A stretch of DNA of 64,000 nucleotides from Luidia sarsii (GCA_949987565.1 OX465107.1:4409212-4473211), one strand, 5' to 3'. Positions 13,064 to 24,980 are shown, numbered from the stretch's first letter. Made by a program: numbers and translations. Notes: generated by a model not told the origin, from the letters alone.

Positions 13064-13828
13064 TGCCTAATGCACTAAATTCACTGTTCTATGTGGCAGA
13101 CTGGCAGTTAGTTCTTTAGTTGTGCTGTTCGTATGTGTCGCAGTTAGTGCTTGTCCAATGCGCTGAGTTTGCTGCTTGCCCAATGCTGTGCTATTAAACA
13201 GACAGGCTATAATAAGGCTGGCCAGCCTGCGCTGTACTTTGTTTGATATCATGCTATTAAGAAAAGCGCGATATCCTGATATGTGCTCATGCTGTATGAC
13301 ATGCTTTTCTGTGTACATTTTTATTTTAGAGTTTAATTCAGATATTCTGTTATTGTGCAGTGCGTCTTTTCTGCAATAATCTTGCATACAGAACTACAAA
13401 CATTCTTTGTAAACCTACACTTTCAGTTAAGTTAAACATCCCATAGTAATGTATGTAGTAAGTAGGAATAAGTATCACACAATCGACAATCATTGATCCA
13501 AATTCAGATAATGGCTTCTGAAACAGAAAAATGACCGTTCTTATTTCCACCTTGCTGTCTTGCAGATCTCCAGGAGTTGAACATCACCCAGCTCTCCAGA
13601 CCCATGGAGACGAGCCTCCCCAAAATCCTCTAACAGCTTGGCACTGACTTCGATGAGCACAACCTGCCGTCCATCTGCAATGAGGTCAGTGTCAAAGGTC
13701 AACTTGCTGGGGGTCAGAATTGACCTCTTAGGTTGTGAGTGTGGCTAATAGCCAGGCACTTCATGCATGATGTCAATGACTTTGAACATGGGCTTCACAC
13801 AGTGTTGCACCACTGGTAATGTCATGCA
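13064..13828. repeat. Macrosatellite linker, copy 3
   Basis: Identical as read to 10484-11248, offset 2580 bases. Confidence 0.9.
13566..13684 (+). pseudogene. Exon-like fragment trapped in macrosatellite, copy 3
   Basis: Identical to copies 1 and 2, including the stop. Confidence 0.5.
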
Positions 13829-14473
13829 CTCCCCTCTTCTTCCCCTCCTCATCTGCCATCTTCTGCCTCCTCTCCCTTCTCTTCCTCCCCATTCTCTCTC
13901 TCCTCTTCTTCCTCCCCTCCTCCGCTCCCATCTTCTCCCTCCTCTCCAGTCTCCCTTCTCTTCCTCCCCATTCTCTCCTGTTCTTCCTCCCCTCCTCTCC
14001 CATCTTCTTCCTCCTATCCCTTCTCTTTCTCCCCATTCTCTTCTTCCTCCCCTCCTCTCCCATCTTCTCCCTCCTATCCCTTCTCTTCCTCCCAATTCTC
14101 TCTCTTCTTTTCTTCCTCCCCTCCTCCTCTCCCATCTTCTCCCTCCTTTCCCTCTCTTCCTCCCTATTCTCTTCTCTTCTTCCTCCTCTCTCCCATCTTC
14201 TCCTTCCTCTCCCTTCTCTTCCTCCCCATTCTCTCTCTCCTCTTCTTCCTCCCCTCCCATCTTCTCCCTCCTCTCCCTTCTCTTCCTCCCAATTCTCTCT
14301 TTTCTCTTCTTCCTCCCCTCCTCTCCCATCTTCTCCCTCCTCTCCCTTCTCTTCCTCCCCATTCTCTCTCTCCTCTTCTTCCTCCCCTCCCATCTTCTCC
14401 CTCCTCTCCCTTCTCTTCTTCCCCATTCTCTCTCTCCTCTTCTTCCTCCCTCCTCTCCCCACTCTCTCTCTCT
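13829..14473. repeat. Polypyrimidine minisatellite, copy 3
   Basis: Identical as read to 11249-11893. Confidence 0.95.
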
Positions 14474-14886
14474 GGTAAGTTTGCTGTTTGTCTACATGGC
14501 AGCAAGTGCATGCCCAACTTAGCATAAGTTCGCTGTTTGTCTATGTGGCATTATTATTGCTTCCCAACACGTTGAGTTCGCTGTTCGCTTGCGTGGCAGG
14601 TAGTCCTTGCACAATGCACTGAGCTCCTTGTTCATCTGTGTTGCAGTTAGTGCTTGGTCAATGCGCTGAGTTTACCGTTTGTCTGTGTGGCAGTTAGTGC
14701 CTACCCTACATGCTACATGTAAGTTTGCTGCTCATATGTATTACAGTTGGTGCTTGCCAAATGCACTTAGTTTAATGTTCATCTATGTGGCAGTTAGTGC
14801 TTGCCCAACGTGCTGAGTTCACTGTTCGTCTGCATGGCAGTTAGTGCTTGCCCTATGCACTGAGTTCGCTGTTCATCTATGTGGCA
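14474..14886. repeat. Diverged 47-bp monomers (unit 4)
   Basis: Identical as read to 11894-12306. Confidence 0.85.
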
Positions 14887-17617
14887 GTTAGTGATTGCCC
14901 GATGCACTAAGGTAACTGTTCTACGTAGCAGTTAGTGATTGCCCAATGCACTAAATTCACTGTTCTACATAGCAGTTAGTGATTGCCCAATGCACTAAAG
15001 TCACTGTTCTACATAGCAGTTAGTGATTGCCCAATGCACTAAGATCACTGTTCTACGTAGCAGTTAGTGATTGCCCAATGCACTAAGGTTACTGTTCTAC
15101 GTAGCAGTTAGTGATTGCCCAATGCACTAAGATCACTGTTCTACGTAGCAGTTAGTGATTGCCCAATGCACTAAGGTCACTGTTCTACGTAGCAGTTAGT
15201 GATTGCCCAATGCACTAAGGTCACTGTTCTACGTAGCAGTTAGTGATTGCCCAATGCACTAAGGTCACTGTTCTACATAGCAGTTAGTGATTGCCCAATG
15301 CACTAAGGTCACTGTTCTACGTAGCATTTCGTGATTGCCAAATGCACTAAGGTCACTGTTCTACGTAGCAGTTAGTGATTGCCCAATGCACTAAGGTCAC
15401 TTTTCTACGTAGCAGTTAGTGATTGCCCAATGCACTAAGGTCACTGTTCTACGTAGCAGTTAGTGATTGCTCAATGCACTAAGTTCACTGTTCTACGTAG
15501 CAGTTAGTGATTGCCCAATGCACTAAGTTCACTGTTCTACGTAGCAGTTAGTGATTGCCCAATGCATTAAGGTCACTGTTCTACGTAGCAGTTAGTGATT
15601 GCCCAATGCACTAAGTTCACTGTTCTACGTAGCAGTTAGTGATTGCCCAATGCACTAAGGTCACTGTTCTACATAGCAGTTAGTGATTGCCCAATGCACT
15701 AAGTTCACTGTTCTACGTAGCAGTTAGTGATTGCCCAATGCACTAAGTTCACTGTTCTACGTAGCAGTTAGTGATTGCCCAATGCACTAAGTTCACTGTT
15801 CTACGTAGCAGTTAGTGATTGCCCAATGCACTAAGTTCACTGTTCTACGTAGCAGTTAGTGATTGCCCATGCACTAAGTTCACTGTTCTACGTAGCAGTT
15901 AGTGATTGCCCGATGCACTAAGTTCACTGTTCTACGTAGCAGTTAGTGATTGCCCAATGCACTAAGTTCACTGTTCTACGTAGCAGTTAGTGATTGCCCA
16001 ATGCACTAAGTTCACTGTTCTACGTAGCAGTTAGTGATTGCCCAATGCACTAAGTTCACTGTTCTACGTAGCAGTTAGTGATTGCCCAATGCACTTAGTT
16101 CACTGTTCTACGTAACAGTTAGTGATTGCCCAATGCACTAAGTTCACTGTTCTACGTAGCAGTTAGTGATTGCCCAATGCACTAAGGTCACTGTTCTACG
16201 TAGCAGTTAGTGATTGCCCAATGCACTAAGGTCACTGTTCTACGTAGCAGTTAGTGATTGCCCAATGCACTAAGGTCACTGTTCTACATAGCAGTTAGTG
16301 ATTGCCCAATGCACTAAGTTCACTGTTCTACGTAACAGTTAGTGATTGCCCAATGCACTAAGTTCACTGTTCTACGTAGCAGTTAGTGATTGTCCAATGC
16401 ACTAAGGTCACTGTTCTACGTAGCAGTCAGTGATTGCCCAATGCACTAAGTTCACTGTTCTACGTAGCAGTTAGTGATTGCCCAATGCACTAAGGTCACT
16501 GTTCTACGTAACAGTTAGTGATTGCCCAATGCACTAAGTTCACTGTTTTACGTAGCAGTTAGTGATTGCCCAATGCACTAAGGTTACTGTTCTACGTAGA
16601 AGTTAGTGATTGCCCAATGCACTAAGATCACTGTTCTACGTAGCAGTTAGTGATTGCCCAATGCACTAAGGTCACTGTTCTACATAGCAGTTAGTGATTG
16701 CCCAATGCACTAAGTTCACTGTTCTACGTAGCAGTTAGTGATTGCCCAATGCACTAAGTTCACTGTTCTACGTAGCAGTTAGTGATTGCCCAATGCACTA
16801 AGTTCACTGTTCTACGTTGCAGTTCGTGATTGCCCAATGCACTAAGGTCACTGTTCTACGTAGCAGTTAGTGATTGCCCAATGCACTAAGATCACTTTTC
16901 TACGTAGCAGTTAGTGATTCCCCAATGCACTAAGTTCACTGTTCTACGTAGCAGTTAGTGATTGCCCAATGCACTAAGTTCACTGTACTACGTAGCAGTT
17001 AGTGATTGCCCAATGCACTAAGTTCACTGTTCTACGTAGCAGTTAGTGATTGCCCAATGCACTAAGTTCACTGTTCTACGTAGCAGTTAGTGATTGCCCA
17101 ATGCACTAAGTTCACTGTTCTACGTAGCAGTTAGTGATTGCCCAATGCACTAAGATCACTGTTCTACGTAGCAGTTAGTGATTGCCCAATGCACTAAGTT
17201 CACTGTTCTACGTAGCAGTTAGTGATTGCCCAATGCACTTAGTTCACTGTTCTACGTAACAGATAGTGATTGCCCAATGCACTAAGTTCACTTTTCTACG
17301 TAGCAGTTAGTGATTGCCCAATGCACTAAGGTCACTGTTCTTCGTAGCAGTTAGTGATTACCCAATGCACTAAGTTCACTGTTCTACGTAGCAGTTAGTG
17401 ATTACCCAATGCACTAAGTTCACTGTTCTACGTAGCAGTTAGTGATTGCCCAATGCACTAAGGTCACTGTTCTACGTAGCAGTTAGTGATTGCCCAATGC
17501 ACTAAGTTCACTGTTCTACGTAACAGTTAGTGATTGCCCAATGCACTAAGTTCACTGTTCTACGTAGCAGTTAGTGATTACCCAATGCACTAAGTTCACT
17601 GTTCTACGTAGCAGTTA
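14887..17617. repeat. 44-bp satellite array 4 (about 62 copies)
   Basis: The first ~590 bases repeat array 3 monomer for monomer. After about 15470 it continues independently. It ends in a degraded monomer leading to the diverged linker. Confidence 0.95.
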
Positions 17618-18302
17618 TTGAGGTTCGCTGTTTATTCAAATTGGCAGTTAGTGCTTGCCCAACACTCTGAGTTTGCTGCTTGCCCAAGGCTATAATAAGG
17701 CTGGCCAGCCTGCGCTGTACTTTGTTTGATATCATGCTATTGAGAAAAGCCCGATATCCTGATATGTGCTCATGCTCTATGACATGCTTTTCCGTGTACA
17801 TTTTTATTTTAGAGTTAAATTCAGATATTGTGTTATTGTGCAGTGCGTCTTTCCTGTAATAATCTTGCTTACAGAACTTTGTAAACCTACACCTTCAGTT
17901 AAGTTAAACATCCCATAGTACTGTATATGTAGTAAGTAGGAATAAGTATCACACAATCGGCAATCACTGATCCAAATTCAGATGATGGCTTCTGAACCAG
18001 AAAAATGACCGTTCTTATTTCCACCTTGCTGTCTTGCAGATCTCCAGATGTTGAACATCACCCAGCACTCCAGACCCATGGAGACAAGCCTCCCCAAAAT
18101 CCTCTAACAGCTTTGCACTGACTTCGATGAGCACATCCTGCCGTCCATCTGCAATGAGGTCAGTGTCAAAGGTCAACTCCCTGGGGGTCAGAATTGACCT
18201 CTTAGGTTGTGAGTGTGGCTAAAAGCCTGGCACTTCATGTATGATGTCAATGACTTTGAACATGTGCTTCACAGTGTGTTGCACTACAGGTGATGTCATG
18301 CA
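17618..18302. repeat. Macrosatellite linker, copy 4 (diverged)
   Basis: Same order as the other linkers but with many substitutions and small indels. It lacks the segment with the extra mucin-like repeats near 10510-10600. It marks the older edge of the macrosatellite. Confidence 0.85.
18040..18158 (+). pseudogene. Exon-like fragment, diverged copy 4
   Basis: A 119-base counterpart of the other three, with substitutions such as QEL to QML, QLS to QHS, LGT to LCT and HNL to HIL. The TAA at the same codon and the CAG/GTCAGT borders are kept. Several changes alter amino acids, which does not suggest selection on the protein. Confidence 0.5.
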
Positions 18303-19151
18303 CTCCCCTCTTCTTCTTCCCCTCCTCATCTACAATCTTGTGCCTCCTCTCCCTTCTCTTCCTCCCCATTCTCTCTCTCCTTTTCTTCCTCCCCTCCCAT
18401 CTTCTCCCTCCTCTCCAGTCTCCCTTCCTTCCTCCCAATTCTCTCTGTCCTCTTCCTCCTCCCCTCCTCTCCCATCTTCTCCCTCCTCTTCCTCCCCATT
18501 CCCTCTCTCCTCTTCCTCCCCCTTCTCCTCTCCCATCTTCTCCCTCCTATCCCTTCTCTTTCTCCCCATTCTCTTCTTCCTCCCCTCCTCTCCCATCTTC
18601 TCCCTCCTATCCCTTCTCTTCCTCCCCATTCTCTCTCTTCTCTTCTTCATCCCCTCCTCCTCTCCCATCTTCTCCCTCCTCTCCCTTCTCTTCCTCCCCA
18701 TTCTCTTCTCTTCTTCCTCCCCTCCTCTCCCATCTTCTCCCTTCTCTTCCTCCCCATTCTCTCTTTTCTCTTCTTCCTCCCCTCCTCTTCCATATTCTCC
18801 CTCCTATCCCTTCTCTTCCTCCCCATTCTCTCTCTTCTTCCTCCCCTCCTCTCCCATCTTCTCCCTCCTATCCCTTCTCTTTCTCCCCATTCTTCTTCCT
18901 CCCCTCCTCTCCCCCTCTCCCTTCTCTTTCTCCCCATTCTCTTCTTCCTCCCCTCCTCTCCCATCTTCTCCCTCCTCTCCCTTCTTTTCCTCCCCATTCT
19001 CTCTCTCCCCTTCTCTCCCATCTTCTCACTCCTATCCCTTCTCTTCCTCCCCTGCTCCTCTCCTCCTCTCCCATCTTCTCCCTACTCTCAATTCTCTTCC
19101 CCATTCTCTCTCTCCTCTACTTCCCCTCCTCTCCCCACTCTCTCTCTCTCT
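18303..19151. repeat. Polypyrimidine minisatellite, copy 4 (longer, diverged)
   Basis: About 850 bases of C/T-rich sequence built from the same units in a different number and order. Confidence 0.95.
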
Positions 19152-20908
19152 GTGGTAAGTTTGCTGTTTGTCTACATGGCAGCAAGTGCATGCCCAACTT
19201 AGCATAAGTTCGCTGTTTGTCTATGTGGTATTATTATTGCTTCCCAACACGTTGAGTTCGCTGTTCGCCTGCGTGGCAGGTAGTCCTTGCACAATGCACT
19301 GAGTTCCTTGTTCATCTGTGTTGCAGTTAGTGCTTGGTCAATGCGCTGAGTTTACCGTTTGTCTGTGTGGCAGTTAGTGCCTACCCTACATGCTACATGT
19401 AATTTTGCTGCTCATATGTATTGCAGTTGGTGCTTGCCCAATGCACTGAGTTTAATGTTCAGCTGTGTGGGAGTTAGTGCTTGCCCAACGTGCTGAGTTC
19501 ACTGTTCGTCTGCATGGCAGTTAGTGCTTGCCCTATGCACTGAGTTCGCTGTTCATCTATGTAGCAGTTAGTGCTTGCCCATTGCACTGAGTTTGCGGTT
19601 CATCTATGTAGCAGTAAGTGCTTGCCCAATGCACTGAGTTCGCTGTTCATCTACATGTATGTGGCAGTTAGTGCTTGCCCATTGCACTGAGTTCGCTGTT
19701 CATCTATGTAGCAGTTAGTGCTTGCCCATTGCACTGAGTTTGCTGTTCATCTATGTAGCAGTTAGTGCTTGCCCATTGCACTGAGTTTGCGGTTCATCTA
19801 TGTAGCAGTAAGTGCTTGCCCAATGCACTGAGTTCGCTGTTCATCTACATGTATGTGGCAGTTAGTGCTTGCCCATTGCACTGAGTTCGCTGTTCATCTA
19901 TGTGGCAGTTAGTGCTTGCCCATTGCACTGAGTTTGCTGTTCATCTATGTGGCAGTTAGTGCTTGCCCATTGCACTGAGTTCGCTGTTCATCTATGTGGC
20001 AGTTAGTGCTTGCCCAATGCACTGAGTTTGCTGTTCATCTATGTGGCAGTTAGTGCTTGCCCATTGCACTGAGTTCGCTGTTCATCTATGTAGCAGTTAG
20101 TGCTTGCCCAATGCACTGAGTTTGCTGTTCATCTATGTGGCAGTTAGTGCTTGCCCAATGCACTGAGTTTGCTGTTCATCTATGTAGCAGTTAGTGCTTG
20201 CCCAATGCACTGAGTTCACTGTTCGTCTGTGTGGCAGTTAGTGCTTGCCCAATGCACTGAGTTTGCTGTTCATCTATGTGGCAGTTAGTGCTTGCCCAAT
20301 GCACTGAGTTCGCTGTTCATCTATGTGGCAGTTAGTGCTTGCCCATTGCACTGAGTTCGCTGTTCATCTATGTGGCAGTTAGTGCTTGCCCAATGCGCTG
20401 AGTTCGCTGTTCATCTATGTGGCAGTTAGTGCTTGCCCAATGCACTGAGTTTGCTGTTCATCTATGTGGCAGTTAGTGCTTGCCCAATGCACTGAGTTCA
20501 CTGTTCATCTATGTGGCAGTTAGTGCTTGCCCAATGCATTGAGATCGATGTTCATCTATGTGGCAGTTAGTGCTTGCCAAATGCGCTGAGTTTGCTGTTC
20601 ATCTATGTGGCAGTTAGTGCTTGCCCAATGCACTGAGTTCGCTGTTCATCTATGTGGCAGTTAGTGCTTGCCCAATGCTCTGAGTTTGCTGTTCATCTAT
20701 GTGGCAGTTAGTGCTTGGCCAATGCACTGAGTTCGCTGTTCATCTATGTGGCAGTTAGTGCTTCCCAACGCGCTGAGTTCGCTGTTCATCTGCATGGCAG
20801 TTAGTGCTTGGCCAATGCATTGAGATCGCTGTTCATCTATGTGGCAGTTAGTTTTTGGCCAATGCATTGAGATCGCTGTTCCTCTTCATGGCAGTTAGCG
20901 CTTGTCCA
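19152..20908. repeat. 47-bp satellite array (about 36 copies)
   Basis: The monomer is CAGTTAGTGCTTGCCCATTG, then CACTGAGTTCGCTGTTCATC, then TATGTGG, with a 47-base period. It differs from the 44-mer mainly by three extra bases (CAT in TTCATCTATG) and by cttgccc versus attgccc. It decays at the right edge near 20,850-20,900. Confidence 0.93.
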
Positions 20909-21092
20909 GGATGATTTGGTAATATATTTTCAAATGTAGAATTATGTTATTTATGCATGTCAAACAAAAGGCTGCGTACAATTTGTATGATCCCATGCTT
21001 GTGTAGCCAGGTTTATAACAATTGTTTGCATCTGAACGAAAGAAGGGCATGATCCCTGAAGATATACAAAAGCTAATTATTAAATGCTTCTT
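20909..21092. other. Unique A/T-rich spacer
   Basis: No gene or repeat recognised. Confidence 0.6.
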
Positions 21093-21192
21093 ACTGACTA
21101 GTTGACTATTGGATAGCTGGATAGCTCAGATGGCAAGACCACTGGTACGCCAAAGCTGAGGTCTCTCTGGTTCAAATCCGGTTCTAGTCAGT
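21093..21192 (+). repeat. tRNA-like element (tRNA pseudogene or SINE head)
   Basis: A box A-like TAGCTCAGATGG lies at 21122-21133 and a perfect box B, GGTTCAAATCC, at 21169-21179, with normal spacing. The outer arms ACTGACTAG (21093-21101) and CTAGTCAGT (21184-21192) are perfectly complementary, but they lie too far out for a standard acceptor stem. I therefore call it tRNA-like rather than a functional tRNA. Confidence 0.55.
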
Positions 21193-21700
21193 TTTGGAAA
21201 CTAGAGTAGTTTTCATATTTCTTACTTATTTAGTTATCCTGTTCTTGTCCTTTCCAGATTGCAGGATCTCAAAACCTTGTGTTCCTGAATGCTGGCAGCC
21301 TGACTGATGGTGAACCTGGGAGATGCTTCATTCTATGAAGACTCGGAGGGACTCAGCAAGGCATCACAGATGAAGTAGACAGTCCTCCCTGTCGTATGCT
21401 GAACCAATTCGTTAGTAGTCTTCTGTATTCATGATGCAGCATTGGTGGCTACCCTGCCATGATTGCACTTGATGCAACTCTTGGTTCTTTTCAATTCGGC
21501 TGATCTGTTGCAAAAGTGTTGTCATTATCGTGCAATCTTAACATGTGATTGACAGAGGTACCTGCACTTTTTATGATAAAGTTATATCTATGATAAAAAT
21601 CGATGAGAATGTAGTGCTTGTTAAGTGGGTCAAATCCTCACTAGATTTGTGTAGAATTGTGTCTATGATGCATCACGGAAACCACCATTGTACAGATTCA
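21193..21700. other. No firm gene; weak exon-like stretch
   Basis: At 21257 a TCCTTTCCAG acceptor precedes about 100 bases open in one frame (IAGSQNLVFLNAGSLTDGEP), which then hits a stop. I cannot support a gene from this alone. Confidence 0.25.
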
Positions 21701-21840
21701 AATGTGCCACGTGACCTCGACCAGCTCGATGGTCCAGTGGGTGAGATGTCTGCAATAGAAAGCAGGACTCGTGGGTTTGAATCCTTCCCGAGCTGCCTGT
21801 ATTTTGACAGCAGGCAATAAGGCAAAGCACTGAGCTTACT
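21701..21840 (+). repeat. tRNA-derived SINE, copy 1
   Basis: The tRNA-like head has complementary ends CAGCTCG and CGAGCTG, box A TGGTCCAGTGGG and box B-like GGTTTGAATCC. It is followed by the family tail (CTGCCTGTATTTT, GCAGGCAAT, AAAGCACTGAGC). The same layout recurs at 61202 and 63307. Confidence 0.75.
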
Positions 21841-22487
21841 GTGCATGTTTTCTGACGTATAATTTATCTTCTAGAGGCCCTGTGCCATGTCCGCAGTATG
21901 TTTCCACCGATTTGGAGTCATGAAAATTTGGTTCCAAATAGATAGTGTTTATCACGTTATTGGTTGCATAAAAAAGATACCCTGATTTTGTAATTTTTTT
22001 TACTATTTTCCCAAATGGTTGTACAATGTGTAGATGTACACATGTAGATATGCACTCAGTTTGGGTCTCCTTCTCTTGTTTAATTAATACTCGCCTGCAG
22101 GTTGTTCCTAACACATCCAACAGTTTTACTCTTTTTTTACTTTGATGCCTCTCTAGAATAGTTTCTTTACACCTTACACACTTTTCGACATTAGAAATTA
22201 TTTAAAGAGAATTCATTAGTATTGTATAAAACCTTTAACAGTTTTACTTAATTATTATGTTTAACATAACAGTAGTTTTCTTATTATGTAAAATACAAGT
22301 TATTTTTAAAGAGCAATTATGAGGTAATAAAGTCTTGACACAGAAACCTTGCAAGGAGTACTAAGTAATGGTGTTATTAATGGTGTTGGGGAATATATAG
22401 AAAAATATAGTACATACATGTTATAATTATAGTAAAAAACTTAAATAGTCTGAAATATAGAATCAATTGTAAATAGTTATAATAGTT
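21841..22487. other. A/T-rich intergenic sequence
   Basis: No credible coding frame and no recognised element. It becomes very A/T-rich before the heptamer array. Confidence 0.6.
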
Positions 22488-24517
22488 GCCCTCTGCCCTC
22501 TGCCCTCTGCCCTCTGCCCTCTGCCCTCTGCCCTCTGCCCTCTGCCCTCTGCCCTCTGCCCTCTGCCCTCTGCCCTCTGCCCTCTGCCCTCTGCCCTCTG
22601 CCCTCTGCCCTCTGCCCTCTGCCCTCTGCCCTCTGCCCTCTGCCCTCTGCCCTCTGCCCTCTGCCCTCTGCCCTCTGCCCTCTGCCCTCTGCCCTCTGCC
22701 CTCTGCCCTCTGCCCTCTGCCCTCTGCCCTCTGCCCTCTGCCCTCTGCCCTCTGCCCTCTGCCCTCTGCCCTCTGCCCTCTGCCCTCTGCCCTCTGCCCT
22801 CTGCCCTCTGCCCTCTGCCCTCTGCCCTCTGCCCTCTGCCCTCTGCCCTCTGCCCTCTGCCCTCTGCCCTCTGCCCTCTGCCCTCTGCCCTCTGCCCTCT
22901 GCCCTCTGCCCTCTGCCCTCTGCCCTCTGCCCTCTGCCCTCTGCCCTCTGCCCTCTGCCCTCTGCCCTCTGCCCTCTGCCCTCTGCCCTCTGCCCTCTGC
23001 CCTCTGCCCTCTGCCCTCTGCCCTCTGCCCTCTGCCCTCTGCCCTCTGCCCTCTGCCCTCTGCCCTCTGCCCTCTGCCCTCTGCCCTCTGCCCTCTGCCC
23101 TCTGCCCTCTGCCCTCTGCCCTCTGCCCTCTGCCCTCTGCCCTCTGCCCTCTGCCCTCTGCCCTCTGCCCTCTGCCCTCTGCCCTCTGCCCTCTGCCCTC
23201 TGCCCTCTGCCCTCTGCCCTCTGCCCTCTGCCCTCTGCCCTCTGCCCTCTGCCCTCTGCCCTCTGCCCTCTGCCCTCTGCCCTCTGCCCTCTGCCCTCTG
23301 CCCTCTGCCCTCTGCCCTCTGCCCTCTGCCCTCTGCCCTCTGCCCTCTGCCCTCTGCCCTCTGCCCTCTGCCCTCTGCCCTCTGCCCTCTGCCCTCTGCC
23401 CTCTGCCCTCTGCCCTCTGCCCTCTGCCCTCTGCCCTCTGCCCTCTGCCCTCTGCCCTCTGCCCTCTGCCCTCTGCCCTCTGCCCTCTGCCCTCTGCCCT
23501 CTGCCCTCTGCCCTCTGCCCTCTGCCCTCTGCCCTCTGCCCTCTGCCCTCTGCCCTCTGCCCTCTGCCCTCTGCCCTCTGCCCTCTGCCCTCTGCCCTCT
23601 GCCCTCTGCCCTCTGCCCTCTGCCCTCTGCCCTCTGCCCTCTGCCCTCTGCCCTCTGCCCTCTGCCCTCTGCCCTCTGCCCTCTGCCCTCTGCCCTCTGC
23701 CCTCTGCCCTCTGCCCTCTGCCCTCTGCCCTCTGCCCTCTGCCCTCTGCCCTCTGCCCTCTGCCCTCTGCCCTCTGCCCTCTGCCCTCTGCCCTCTGCCC
23801 TCTGCCCTCTGCCCTCTGCCCTCTGCCCTCTGCCCTCTGCCCTCTGCCCTCTGCCCTCTGCCCTCTGCCCTCTGCCCTCTGCCCTCTGCCCTCTGCCCTC
23901 TGCCCTCTGCCCTCTGCCCTCTGCCCTCTGCCCTCTGCCCTCTGCCCTCTGCCCTCTGCCCTCTGCCCTCTGCCCTCTGCCCTCTGCCCTCTGCCCTCTG
24001 CCCTCTGCCCTCTGCCCTCTGCCCTCTGCCCTCTGCCCTCTGCCCTCTGCCCTCTGCCCTCTGCCCTCTGCCCTCTGCCCTCTGCCCTCTGCCCTCTGCC
24101 CTCTGCCCTCTGCCCTCTGCCCTCTGCCCTCTGCCCTCTGCCCTCTGCCCTCTGCCCTCTGCCCTCTGCCCTCTGCCCTCTGCCCTCTGCCCTCTGCCCT
24201 CTGCCCTCTGCCCTCTGCCCTCTGCCCTCTGCCCTCTGCCCTCTGCCCTCTGCCCTCTGCCCTCTGCCCTCTGCCCTCTGCCCTCTGCCCTCTGCCCTCT
24301 GCCCTCTGCCCTCTGCCCTCTGCCCTCTGCCCTCTGCCCTCTGCCCTCTGCCCTCTGCCCTCTGCCCTCTGCCCTCTGCCCTCTGCCCTCTGCCCTCTGC
24401 CCTCTGCCCTCTGCCCTCTGCCCTCTGCCCTCTGCCCTCTGCCCTCTGCCCTCTGCCCTCTGCCCTCTGCCCTCTGCCCTCTGCCCTCTGCCCTCTGCCC
24501 TCTGCCCTCTGCCCTCT
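22488..24517. repeat. Perfect heptanucleotide array (GCCCTCT)290
   Basis: 2,030 bases equal exactly 290 units of seven, with no interruption seen. The minus strand is (AGAGGGC)n, with a GGG run every seven bases. The ~705-residue frames on both strands are artefacts of a period (7) that never creates a stop. Confidence 0.97.
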
Positions 24518-24980
24518 TTGTTAGCGTTTTCTCGATTTCGTTCGTCGGGGGTCTTGGCGCTTTTTTGGTTTCCGGAAGAGGTACTGTCCCACAATCCTTA
24601 CTCGGCTGAATTTCTTCTCAACCGGAAGGCAGGTCAGACCAACTTCCGCCACTGTGACCCCTTACCCCATGACAGCTGAGTAGTCAGCCCGGAATGGCAA
24701 GGAGGCCACGTGCAACTTTCCCCGCCCCCCTCCGCCGAGCGCTCAACTCGGGGGGACAAGTAGGTCACACCACGTTACCATCACGCAGTTGTTCGGCTGA
24801 GTCCGTACAGCTAACTATGCCTTTTCTCAACTGAGCGCTCAGCTTCGATCAAACATTGAAAGCCACGACACTTTCCCAACCAGAAACATACGACAACGTT
24901 CCCAGTTTTTACTTGCTGAGCGCTCAACAAGCTAGACCGGTAGGCTACCGCTGCTTCTGCCAACTCTACTGCAAATGATA
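24518..24980. promoter_or_regulatory. CpG-rich segment with repeated TGAGCGCTCA palindromes
   Basis: This is G/C- and CpG-richer than its surroundings. It has ETS-like CCGGAAG sites (near 24572 and 24620) and three GAGCGCTCA palindromes (24737-24745, 24832-24841, 24917-24926). It could be a CpG-island promoter, but no linked first exon was found. Confidence 0.3.

Noticed and set aside
591..17617. CRISPR-like regular array
   Set aside because: The 44-bp units are contiguous with no unique spacers, no cas genes are present, and the rest of the window is eukaryotic.
22488..24517. Telomere or interstitial telomeric repeat
   Set aside because: The G-rich strand is AGAGGGC, not TTAGGG or another known telomeric unit.
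22477..24609. Two ~705-residue open frames across the heptamer array
   Set aside because: They arise because a 7-base unit cycles through three codon phases without a stop. The peptides are pure repeats and both strands are open.
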